From the NCBI GenBank assembly GCA_021030905.1, contig JAGFMI010000003.1, positions 2,480,001 to 2,544,000 on the forward strand: a DNA stretch of 64,000 bases, written 5' to 3'. The DNA is from Pyrenula massariospora. Its lineage: Eukaryota > Ascomycota > Eurotiomycetes > Pyrenulales > Pyrenulaceae. Every line of letters starts with the position of its first letter. The stretch's first letter is position 1. The notes below the pieces were generated by a model, which worked only from the letters and a program-made list of their open reading frames with translations, was not told where the DNA came from and made no database searches. Below are positions 31,116-40,505 of this stretch, piece by piece. Both the position numbers and the translations under genes were made by a program.

Positions 31116-32427
31116 TTAACGGCACCGGAACGTGATGATTCGCAGATTTGTGAAACCGAATCGGTGAAGCGAAACGGTGATGTCGTGAGAGCCTAACAAA
31201 TGAAAATACTAATAAGTAATCGGTTTCAGATTCAGAGCTCACCATCATTGTAGAAAGTAATAGGCTCGTTGTGAAGATGAAAAAGACAAGAACCCGATAT
31301 CTCTTCACCCTTGAACTTCGGTTCTATTTGACTGGTAACTTTATCCTGTTTGTATTAGATCAGCTTGCATCAATTGCCCAGTCTGTGCTCTAACCCGTGA
31401 TATTTCCTTTCTAGGAAACCCAGACATGATTCGCTATTCCTGTAGAGAGATTTTCATCTGTTACTAAGATTGGAGTTGCTTGAATTGGTCATCGTGCTTG
31501 GTGTGCAGAGTCACTATTCGTGATACTTGAGGCTCAGCTTGTCACTTCATATGCACCTGTGCATACCAGTGAAGACTTATGGGCAATACTTTCACCTTCC
31601 TCCGGGCCTGGACTGATATATAGATATTATTTCTCGATTGGTTGAATGAATTCCGCCAGTAAAAGGGTCGCATTGTCCGTCCGCAATAGAGTCGGCGGAC
31701 GTCATAACGTTCTATCAAGCTCACAGTACATACCAACCGACCTTCTAACGTCACGCCACAATCCTGAACCTTCGCTGAGACACAGTAAGATCTTTCGATT
31801 TGTGGAGACATAGATTACACCGCTACGTCAGCGGCTTCGCTATTTCATCGGGAGCGGCAAGTAGAGGATCTCAGGAACCAAGCCGTGCTGCCTTAGTATG
31901 CTCTCAACTGCGAGCAATGAGTACATATTCATATTGCTACCTATCAAGACTTGAGAACGTGGATACGAAATGCGTGTAGAGTCAGAGCGCGAGATAAAGG
32001 AACGACTCCAAAAAAAGCACAAATAAACTGAGCGTGAAACCAGAATGCGATATGAACGAATAAAACCTAGGATCCAATTGATCTGCCCTCATCACCACGC
32101 AAGTTGCTACCTGACATATTTGCGATACGCGGTGACTCTTAAAGATAGCTTAAGACAAATTAACCATTGGTGAAGCCGGTGGGGATGAGGAAGATACGGA
32201 CAATTCTACCGCAGCGTAGAGCACATTCTTGAAGGTTTCGGGCCCCGGGAACGAAAAACGCATCCTGTCCTCCATTTCAAGGTAAATTTAGACTTATAAT
32301 CAATGTCCAACTACCCTATCTGACAGATGGCGGTCGCAACAACGGTCTAGGTGGTTTCAAGCTCCTCCTTTAGTCCCTAAGACAGGCTCACTTCGGTAGA
32401 TGTCTCAGTCGAATGCTCCGATGTGTT
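31116..32427. other. gene-free spacer
   Basis: Short motif-free frames only (all under 90 codons). No recognised repeat or element. Confidence 0.5.
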
Positions 32428-33198
32428 CTACTGCTTCCAGAAGAACGTGGTGCTCTCCTCGAGGATGTCGAACAGACTAGCCTCAACAGTGGCTTCGCCG
32501 CCGCCGGTCACGGTCGAGCTTTGGCTAAAGATGTTGCTGTTAGTTTCTGTGACCGTGTTGCCGAAGTTGTAGGTTGATTCCAGTGCTGAGATTGTCCGTG
32601 AAATCGACCTGGTCTAAGATGACAGCGGCAATTCCCTCGCTTGACGCCGATGGGTCTTGGTCGAGTACGGTATCGCTAACAACAAGTTTCTTGACAGTCG
32701 TGAAGAACACGAAAGCACGACAGTCGATTTGCGTACCGGCAAGACCAACGACGCCGACGAGAAGTCCCGACCCCAATTCAATAGACCAGGTATTTCAGTC
32801 TGAGGGACTTTTCCCAAATCCATCTTCTGACCTTTGCTAGTATTTATGACGAAGCATGAGCAGCGTCCGTCACTGCCTGTACTACCATTATCGTATAGAG
32901 GTAGGTTCTGGATTGTTTCCTCTCGTTGGAGTGTAATCGATGTATACCCGCCATTTTGGGAAGTGGTTTTGCCGTATATCGTCGGTAGGTTCTTAAGATC
33001 ATCATAAAACCAGTCATAGATTCCTATCGGAGCTTTGTCATCCTTCCAGAGATCGAGACGCCGTTTAACAAGGCCATTGGACTTCCCTCCACATGTCCCG
33101 AAATCACTCCCGCCAGTCCCGCCCCCAGGAGGTGCATACGGATCGTCTGGCCAAGTGCTTGGAGGGTCAATTTTGATCTTGTGACTTCTTGGCTGCAT
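32428..33198 (-). pseudogene. broken pore-forming-type (aerolysin/jacalin-like) fossil
   Basis: Coding-like sequence in which the reading frame is not continuous; I count about two breaks. The N-terminal part is Gly/Pro-rich with aromatic-rich strands, the middle resembles a jacalin-like beta-prism strand set, and the last part has the Ser/Thr-alternating strands typical of aerolysin-type beta-pore proteins. Family assignment is tentative. It looks fairly young, since long stretches remain open. It sits alone among the small membrane genes. Confidence 0.4.
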
Positions 33199-34724
33199 CG
33201 TTGTGAATAGAAGTTTGATTTTGATAAATACGACTTGATCACTTTCATAGCAGATTAAGCGGGCTTTGTATCGGTGAGGATGCTGAAATCAAAGCTCTTT
33301 CGAAACGCCGAGACTCCGAGCACCCTTAAATAGAGGCGAGAATAAACTTCGGTCTTACACAAATGACGATGACCCGTACCTGTTCAGCAAGACTATGAGC
33401 AAGCCATGTACCTATAGAGAACATTAAATTTTATAAATCACACACTCCAGTTGTCCTTCTGAGAAGTGCTTACGTAGTTCCACTGAGGAGCCTCGTTTTA
33501 AGCCACATCGCCGTACTGGATATTTGGATTGCCTATTGAAACCAATTAGAGCTCATCGATTCGGAGTCTGATATCATTCTCCAGCCAGCCATAAAGATTT
33601 CACCTAGTTGCTTCCATCCTTTAGATCCAGTCTTAGCTAGCCTCGAGTAATGAGGAGCCTGTGTTTGGTGGCATCGTAGAAATTTCAATAGTTATGTATA
33701 GCGGCATGATGTCGTCACGGGCGTTATCCATATCAAACACGCATAGAGATCTATTACCTAGTCTCAAGCGTCTTCGGGGATAAACGGGGAAGACACGAAA
33801 GAGCAGCCTATAGCGACCACATCTTCAAAATTTAGACTCTTGCGCCAGACTGGGTTTTGTTTGGACGCGCATACTCAGACTGCGGCGGTAAGCTCGAACC
33901 ACTATTGAAAATATCTGAGCTGAAGAGCCTGATAGTCTCCTCGTATTTAGAACAGAAGGATATTCTCAGGTAGCAAAGTTCGAAAGGCAAAATGGCCTGC
34001 ATGCCTCTGTAGGTCTCAAGTGGTAAGGAAGATTTTGAGAGGTTGCATGGTAGGATAGAGCAGCTGATTGGCACTTTCTAGCGCTTTCGCGCCTCGTATA
34101 AGCTGTGATTGTTGAGCGCTACAGACTGCAATTTAAGATGCCCAGAGATAGAAGATTGCTCTAAGAGCATAGGCCATCAACAAGATGCGGTTGCCTGGGG
34201 AGAATAGAAGCACCGTTCGCGATTCTAAGAAGCAGATTCGGGAGGTATTTGAATGTAGCATTCGAGGAATCAAAATTCTAGATCTGCATTGTCGGCGAGC
34301 AGTCACAATGGTAGTCGGTAAGATGTCGACGCACTCTGCGCCCCGGTTGGCACTTCCTAAAGCAGGTTAGCTCCAAAAAAGCGGCGGCTGATCATCTTTC
34401 CCGTAGCTTTGTCGATGAAAGGTTAGCTAATAGACAAAGAAACTGCTATTGATGTAGAATAAAATGGGGAACACGATGTCTCAAAGTGGTTGAATAGCTA
34501 CACACGATGCGAACATCTATTTGCTTTACTCATTCAAACTACCTAGGTGACGGATAGTGGCACACTTATCCAGAGCATGGTAAGAAAGTTATCACAAATA
34601 AAATTCTATTCGAAGTTTGAAATCTGTGTTGTAATAGAGCTAATCCTCTCGAATAGAGCTAGTCATATCAATACCAAAGCCAGAACCCAGATCTAGGGTC
34701 TAATGCTTTCCTCATCTCTCATCG
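33199..34724. other. gene-free spacer
   Basis: No supported gene. One 80-codon minus-strand frame (33832..34074) has no recognisable features. Upstream of the fossil, at about 33326, a TTTAAG word stands where a promoter would be expected. Confidence 0.5.
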
Positions 34725-35345
34725 TCACTGGGTTGTACATCGGGCGCTCGGCCGTACTTGCACGTATCTGACTAACGACATACACATCTCTCGCATCGCG
34801 GGCCAAGCCGTCTCCAAGGCCCAAGTCATACCGTCCGCAGGCAATCTCCCCGATGCGGCATGAGCCAGAAAATCTCCAGCCACCGCTAGCAGCAGAGTTT
34901 GCAATATCCACGCACGTGCGTCAAGCAGCAACAAGCGCACACTAGTAGTTGCATGGTCCCTACTTCTCAACAAGGGCCAATCATTTAACTCATCAATCTC
35001 ATCGTTGCAGACATGTAGAAGAAGATTGATCCTCTTTTCCATCTGCTGTTCAAACCTGTCGGCCAAATGCGGGCCCATGAGTTCCACAAAAGCGCAGATC
35101 GAAACAAGAAAAAGCACTCTATGGACGACGTTCATCTTCTGATGTACAAGGATCGCTAGGTACGCCATTGTGCAGATGTAGAGAACTTCGTTGTACGCTC
35201 CATCAACAGGCGCCCCGAGGACATGCGCGACGAGCGCGAACGGCACGAGAAGGAATGAGCGGATCTTTTCTATCATGCTCGAAGCCGATTCCGAGGCTAT
35301 CCGGTTGTCGCTCAGGACTGGAGAGGGCCCCGGCTTCTGATACAT
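34725..35345 (-). CDS. small membrane protein, PVDGxYNE family, 206 residues
   Basis: Start at ATG 35345 (MYQKPGPSPVLSDN); the upstream GTG is not used. Hydrophobic segments at about 31-50, 54-72, 77-95 and 145-165. The first ends in LGAPVDGAYNEVLYICTMA, followed by VHQKMNVVHRVLFLVSI; these match the 36-kb protein almost position by position. After the third helix comes a polar helix with basic and Asp/Glu residues, then the last hydrophobic segment. The extra 60 C-terminal residues are absent from the 36-kb paralogue. Full shared box and TATA box lie upstream. Function unknown; a small transporter-like or stress-related membrane role cannot be chosen from sequence. Confidence 0.7.
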   Translation of the reverse strand: MYQKPGPSPVLSDNRIASESASSMIEKIRSFLLVPFALVAHVLGAPVDGAYNEVLYICTMAYLAILVHQKMNVVHRVLFLVSICAFVELMGPHLADRFEQQMEKRINLLLHVCNDEIDELNDWPLLRSRDHATTSVRLLLLDARAWILQTLLLAVAGDFLAHAASGRLPADGMTWALETAWPAMREMCMSLVRYVQVRPSARCTTQ

Positions 35346-35442
35346 GATCCTCACTTTGCGGTATAGAATGTTTTGGCAGTTTTCCTGAAGAGTCTCGATA
35401 ATGGTGGATGTATGGAAAGCTGCTGAAGTGGTGGCAGATGGC

Positions 35443-35450
35443 TATTTATA
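35443..35450 (-). promoter_or_regulatory. TATA box
   Basis: TATAAATA on the minus strand about 98 bp before the start codon at 35345. Confidence 0.55.
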
Positions 35451-35535
35451 GTACCTATGTAGTGTCAAGGCGAGTCTTTCTGAAGGCGCCAACGATAGCA
35501 AGACAGACGCCGGTACGACTCGCGGCCTGCTGTCT

Positions 35536-35570
35536 AGGACTTCCTTTGTCTACGAGCAAAGGCATTGTCC
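35536..35570 (-). promoter_or_regulatory. shared promoter box, full copy
   Basis: Plus-strand halves AGGACTTCCTTTGTCT and CAAAGGCATTGTCC around five spacer bases. Outside the spacer it differs from the 36.7-kb copy at only three positions. It lies 191 bp before the start codon. Confidence 0.75.
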
Positions 35571-36077
35571 TGACTGACTCAAAGCAAAGACCCTCTTCCA
35601 TTGATCTGCAGAGGTGACGTCAAAAATGAACGCATTACAGGCAAAGACAGTTCCAAGAGTAAGAACTCTTGCAGATGGCTTTTATTTATGATCCGACTAA
35701 CAAACGTTCTCGGATAGAGAGAAGTTTCTCAAATGACGATACAGTGTCTACGCCTATGGAGCAGAGCGAAGAAGTACACCTAAAGCTCACATTTACCCCT
35801 GAAACTTGACGGGGAATTACGTATCCATTCTAGGCTTACTTAGTAAGGGGAAGAAGCAAAGAGAAAGACTAGCCAAAGCAGCTTCAAAGAAGTAGATGTT
35901 TATTAGCTTCTCGGGTCGCCTGCGGATTGGCGCCTATGGAACCAGATCACTCCATGTGGGAGGCGGCATAATCCAGCACATCTCTAACCACCGCCACGAT
36001 CTCCCCAACCACCACCGCCCACAAAGTCTGCCACATCCAACGCTCCACATCAGCCAGGTACAGATCGAGAAGCTCAT
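35571..36077. other. spacer between paralogues
   Basis: Nothing recognisable beyond the two gene ends. Confidence 0.45.
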
Positions 36078-36509
36078 CTATGACGTAGTGCTCCATTTCC
36101 AAGGACTTTTTATCATATTTGATCCACTGAACCCGTTTTTGGTCCTCGCCCCCCGCTCGAGGATCTTCATCATGATTTGCGCTCCTCCGACCAAGCCCCA
36201 GACGCAGGCTACGAAGAGGGACAGCAGAAACAGCGCACCAGCGACAACACCAAACTTTTGGTGGACTCGATACGTCAAAATTGCCACCGCGCAGATGTGC
36301 GCAATTTCATTGTAGATGCCGTCAACCGGCACCCCAAGAAAACGCATGATGAGCGCAAAGGGTACGAGGAACAACAGAAGGAGTGAGAAAACTTTCGCCG
36401 CTATATCGAGAGCCATGTCGGAAGTCTCCATGTTGTCAACTGTATTGTCCGCGGCCGAGGCAGTCATCTCGTTGTTTTGGATGGGGAAGGATTGGAGTTT
36501 TCGGGTCAT
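36078..36509 (-). CDS. small membrane protein, PVDGxYNE family, 143 residues
   Basis: Start at ATG 36509 (MTRKLQSFPIQNNEM); the longer frame begins with GTG. Polar N-terminus of about 35 residues with many Ala, Asp and Ser, then hydrophobic segments at about 38-62, 66-80 and 87-110. Signature LGVPVDGIYNEIAHICAVA followed by VHQKFGVVAGALFLLSL is shared with the neighbour at 34.7-35.3 kb. The tail is basic and short, lacking the fourth hydrophobic segment. Same strand, same promoter layout and about 1.2 kb spacing indicate tandem duplication followed by divergence. Confidence 0.7.
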   Translation of the reverse strand: MTRKLQSFPIQNNEMTASAADNTVDNMETSDMALDIAAKVFSLLLLFLVPFALIMRFLGVPVDGIYNEIAHICAVAILTYRVHQKFGVVAGALFLLSLFVACVWGLVGGAQIMMKILERGARTKNGFSGSNMIKSPWKWSTTS

Positions 36510-36588
36510 GATATGTTCTGCGTGGTGTAAAGTGCTCGTTGAATAATGCAGGGAATGGACGAAGACCCACTCTAGGAAACACACCGGA

Positions 36589-36598
36589 TATTTATATA
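36589..36598 (-). promoter_or_regulatory. TATA box
   Basis: TATATAAATA on the minus strand about 80 bp before the start codon at 36509. Confidence 0.55.
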
Positions 36599-36662
36599 TT
36601 ATTCCTCATGGAGCGATATTTCACGCCAGCGATATCATCATACGCGGGAGGACGTGCTGCTT

Positions 36663-36697
36663 AGGACGTCCATTGTCTCAAAACAAAGACATTGTCC
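36663..36697 (-). promoter_or_regulatory. shared promoter box, full copy
   Basis: Plus-strand halves AGGACGTCCATTGTCT and CAAAGACATTGTCC around five spacer bases. The ATTGTC word occurs twice in the same direction 18 bp apart, as for a factor that binds as a tandem dimer. It lies 154 bp before the start codon. Confidence 0.75.
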
Positions 36698-36946
36698 CAC
36701 TGCCCTTAAGAGGTAATATGCATTGATCAACTGGCGGAAATAATAACGGCAGAGAAAATTCACTTGGATACCCTCACATACGCGATTAAAATAATGAACG
36801 TCCTTCATTAAAAGAAAATCCAATCCATACAGAAAGACGACTCGGAAACGTCAAAGTGAAAATCCACACAGACAGCTTCACCTATATGATCAAACCACGA
36901 GAGTCGCCGTCACAGGCACAACCGTTTCCTAATTACTATTTTACCC

Positions 36947-37180
36947 TCAAAACTCGACCAGGACCATCTCCAACAGACTCAAAACATACGGAAAGGTCTT
37001 CTCCCCACAGTCATCCACGAATGCAAGCAGCGGGGTCCCTATCTGCGTACCCAGCGGCGCGAGCACAGCCCGCCATACCCCCATCCCAACCGCCTCCAAA
37101 ACCCACAGGAGAACTTGTAAGATCAAGATGCGAAGTGCGAGGTCTCCGAGCGCTAAGGAAGGATTATTTACTCCTTCCAT
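36947..37180 (-). CDS. very small membrane protein, 77 residues
   Basis: Begins MEGVNNPSLALGDL at the first ATG in a longer frame. One long hydrophobic region, LRILILQVLLWVLEAVGMGVW, then a second weaker one and an amphipathic end (PYVLSLLEMVLVEF). A TATA-like TATTTATA lies about 85 bp upstream, but the shared box is not clearly present. It could also be the remaining part of a larger family member. No family recognised. Confidence 0.4.
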   Translation of the reverse strand: MEGVNNPSLALGDLALRILILQVLLWVLEAVGMGVWRAVLAPLGTQIGTPLLAFVDDCGEKTFPYVLSLLEMVLVEF

Positions 37181-37190
37181 CTCGAATGTT

Positions 37191-37216
37191 GTATGTATAT
37201 ATATGTATATATGTAT
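37191..37216. repeat. GTATAT microsatellite
   Basis: Short TA/GTA-rich tract just upstream of the 77-residue gene. Confidence 0.6.
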
Positions 37217-38249
37217 CGGCGGGATCGGATGTTGAGACTTCCCAGAAGCCCAGGTAATGCAAGACATATAAATAGAGAAAGAGAGTGGCGGTGAAGGTTT
37301 CGCCCAGCCGGTGGGGAAAATTGATGGAAGTGTTTAGTTTTAGAAACTGCGGTTTGTAGTGTGGGTGAGATAAAGTAAGGGAGGTGATTGTGGTTGGTTG
37401 ATGAGAGAGGTTAGGAGTTTGTTGCTTACTCACTAGGAGTAGTTAAGGTAGGGTAGATAGATGGATAATTGGACGGGGCTCGGGTTTTTGTTCGGTGACA
37501 GATATAATGATGGAGACAATGGTATTGTTGTGGATGACTGGGGGGGGAAGGGAAAAGGGAAGGGGAAGGGAGGTAATAAGAGTGGATAGGAGTCGATCAC
37601 ATGAGGAGGTCTGAGTGATGGAGTTTCATGATCTCCGTGGAATTACATATTCATCAACCTAGTTCTGGACGATGACTCAAGGTTAGAATTGTTGCCACGG
37701 TTTGTGACAAGCTATCCGGTAAACTGAGTATTTCATACAACCTAACGTTCACTTCTCCGTACGAAATTTCTAGATCGCGCTCTACTCTCATAATCACAAA
37801 CTATACCGCAATAAACGGGCGCCCCTTTAGCCTACCACTTAATCTACCTAATGCTTTTTCAACCTCCAAAGCACCACGATCTTGATATCCAAGAAATGAA
37901 AAAAAATCCCACATCAGCGTACGTGATTCTATGCACCCAATCTAGACGGTAGTCAGACCCTCATAGACTACACGGCACAATGGCTTCCACCCAAAAAATC
38001 TCGATAAACCCATTGTCCCCAACAACGGCGGTCCACCTCGCCTTTGTCCGCAGGCCCCATTCCCCTTGTCCCCTTCCACATCGCGCAACTCCCAAGACCC
38101 TCCCTAATTCCGCCACCGTCTCCAAAACCCCCCTGCCAAAATTCCCTTTCACGATCAAACTCCCCAAGCCTCCAATCTCTCACATTCTGTTCTCGTCTCT
38201 TCTAGCTCATACACACTAAATATCATCTCCCCAAGCCAAAACCCCCACG
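37217..38249. other. spacer with purine-rich tract
   Basis: Contains a G/A-only tract (about 37540..37573) with several G runs that could form a non-B structure on the plus strand. The last 270 bases are pyrimidine-rich on the plus strand and look like the leader of the next gene. GAGACAATGG at 37513..37522 resembles one half of the shared box. Confidence 0.45.
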
Positions 38250-38552
38250 ATGTCCCTCTCAACCCTCGCCCTCATCTCAGCAGACCTCCGCACCAGATGG
38301 CCCTACATCCTGATCGCGCTGTTCAACGGCGTCTGGCTAACAGCAGAAGTGTTCAACATCATCTTCGTGCAGAACAGCCAGTTCAGCTTGGTCTATCTGG
38401 TGTATCTGACGGTCGTTGCGTGCTTGATGGGAGTTGCGTGGTGCTTGTTTTTGGGGAGCGTGGCTGTGGGGCCGGTGGTGGGGTGTGTGAGGCGGAGGAG
38501 GAGGGAGAGGGCGAGGAGGGGAGGGGAAGGGGGGGAGAGGTTTGGCGTGTAA
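38250..38552 (+). CDS. very small membrane protein, 100 residues
   Basis: Starts MSLSTLALISADLRTRWP, then hydrophobic segments ILIALFNGVWLTAEVFNIIF, FSLVYLVYLTVVACLMGVAW and LFLGSVAVGPVVGCV, ending in a very basic Arg-rich tail. Length and plan match the other minimal membrane proteins of the region. The Arg/Gly-rich end comes from a purine-rich stretch and may be partly chance. No family recognised. Confidence 0.5.
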   Translation: MSLSTLALISADLRTRWPYILIALFNGVWLTAEVFNIIFVQNSQFSLVYLVYLTVVACLMGVAWCLFLGSVAVGPVVGCVRRRRRERARRGGEGGERFGV

Positions 38553-38854
38553 TTTAGTTTAAGGGGCGGTTATTTTATTTTGTCTTTTTGATTTGTTCTA
38601 TTTGCTGCGTGCTGAAGGTTTAGTTTGTCGCTCAATAGTTTGTGATTGTAGAAGCTAGTGGGGACCAGAAATCTTATAGAGATTAACTAGTGGACGCCGG
38701 GCCCGCACGAAACGGTAAGTTTACTGAACAGCTTATCTTGAGCAGGTTTTGCGGTAGATAGTATGGAATATACTCAAGGAGAAATGATTTAAAGTGGATA
38801 GTATATAAGAAAGTCACTCGCCTGACACCCTCCCTTATGGCCGTTTTCCACTCC

Positions 38855-39166
38855 TCAAGCCTCCTCATCCTCTCCTCGACACCTCTCCACCGCCGCTCTC
38901 CTTGCCACCTTCCTCATCCGTCTCTCCCTCTCCACCCCCTCGATTCCTCGCTCTTGCATCCACTCTCGCTCACGAATCTCCAACCCCGAGAAGAAGAGAA
39001 TACACGCCTAAAGGGAGCATAACTATGATCGGCATAAGTCCAGATATGATCAAGATGAGTATAGACAGGTTCGGGAGGGATATAGGGTAGCCGTCAAATA
39101 AACCTGGGACGAGGAGAGGATAGCGAGGGCGGCCATCTCAAACTTGACGTCTGTTAGGAGGGGCAT
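38855..39166 (-). pseudogene. decayed small membrane protein gene
   Basis: Begins with ATG 39166 (MPLLTDVKFEMAALAILSS), but the frame ends at a TGA near 39053. A strongly hydrophobic stretch (LSILILIISGLMPIIVMLPL, then GVYSLLLGV) continues in another frame, and a very basic helix (RRMRKVARRAAVERCR) in a third. No introns explain the shifts. The order of start, hydrophobic core and basic tail copies the neighbour at 38.25 kb, suggesting a duplicated and frameshifted host gene. Confidence 0.4.
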
Positions 39167-40505
39167 GGTGTTCGGGTTCGGGCGGGAGGTCCAAGCGTGG
39201 GTTCGGGTTGGAATGCTAGTCAGATCGGTCTCTCTAAGGTACTGGGAGGGAAAAAAGGAAGGACTTGTAGAAAAGACTGTGAGTCCGAATTATGGAGGGG
39301 GAGGGTCTATATGCCCACTTTCCCGTGGTGTGCGATCTTGCTAGGGACAAGTTCGGTAGCGTACGGCGCGTCCGCGAGAAATAGATTTGATAGTAGCTGA
39401 CAGAGAAAAAGCCCCCGCCATTCGCACAAAAACATCATAAACGACTGAAAAAAAGGACCCCATGTCGTGTAGCTTCCAAACGAATTAGCTATCTATACTA
39501 TAGGTCGCGCATAGCCATCGGGTGTCGAGCGGTAGGGGGTAAATAATTCGCGTGATGGAATAGTTCAAATCAGGGACTGGAGATTTCGTTGGTTTTGGAG
39601 GAACGGCGACGTATGCTCTTGCTGAATTACGAGGTTTAATCGGGCTAGTGCTATTCCTGGGGGAAATATGGTAGAGCTCTGAGATAGCGTCCAGATCGTG
39701 TAGAGCTCGATTGTTCGTTGACGATTTTGGAGGTAGATCTGCGTTGGAAACTTTATATTTTCGCAACTTACAATGAGGAGCTGTCACGGTGCAGCAACTG
39801 CGAGTTACAGTTTATGTTACGTGCTGAGTAAGTCTACACGCCCTGGAAGCACTCAAAGTTAACGGGGACGACGGTGTCGTGGTCATATCACTATACATTC
39901 CAAGCACTAGAGAGAAATAGTTGTAATCCGCGCTATGGAAAAAGGATGGAAAATGCCAAAAAAGTAATATGAGGGTGAGGGACCGATTTCCCATCCGTGC
40001 CATTAAATTAGAAACGCCAACCCCAATCCCATTCACCTTTTGCAATCTCGCTCTTTCACAAGATTACAGTTCTGTTTTTGCAACATTAAGCATTCTCTTC
40101 GCGGGCCGCCAGGACTCGGACCCAATGGTTCAGACCTCCGGCCTGCCGTTCACCTTCACCACCGTACAGATAGACATAGGAAGCAGACGGGCGATCCCTC
40201 AAACCCAGTAATGCCGTATTCTCAGAATCAAAACAATGAGACAGCCTTAGGCTTTCACAGCAGATATCCGATTATAATATCATCTTCTTGCATATCACCA
40301 ATTCCATCGACCCCCGGGCATCTGTGGAAGAGAAGATTCCAATCCACATTCACTTCCCCTTTCCAGATGGTTCGATCGTATGGAAAAGTTTGATCATTTC
40401 ATATCCTTCATTTTGTTGTAGCGAGATTCCAAACGAAAAAATTTCAAGACAGGCGTTCTAGAGTCGTATCATGGTCTCGTGGCTTGGTTCGGATTGATAA
40501 GTTGA
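39167..40505. other. gene-free spacer, boundary to core genes
   Basis: No coding signal. It marks the change from the gene-poor run of small proteins to large conserved genes. The first few hundred bases before 40505 are the 3' untranslated region of ags1. Confidence 0.5.

Noticed and set aside
37540-37573. G-rich tract considered as a telomere-like or origin element
   Set aside because: Irregular GGGAA runs without a repeat unit; more likely simple purine-rich DNA.
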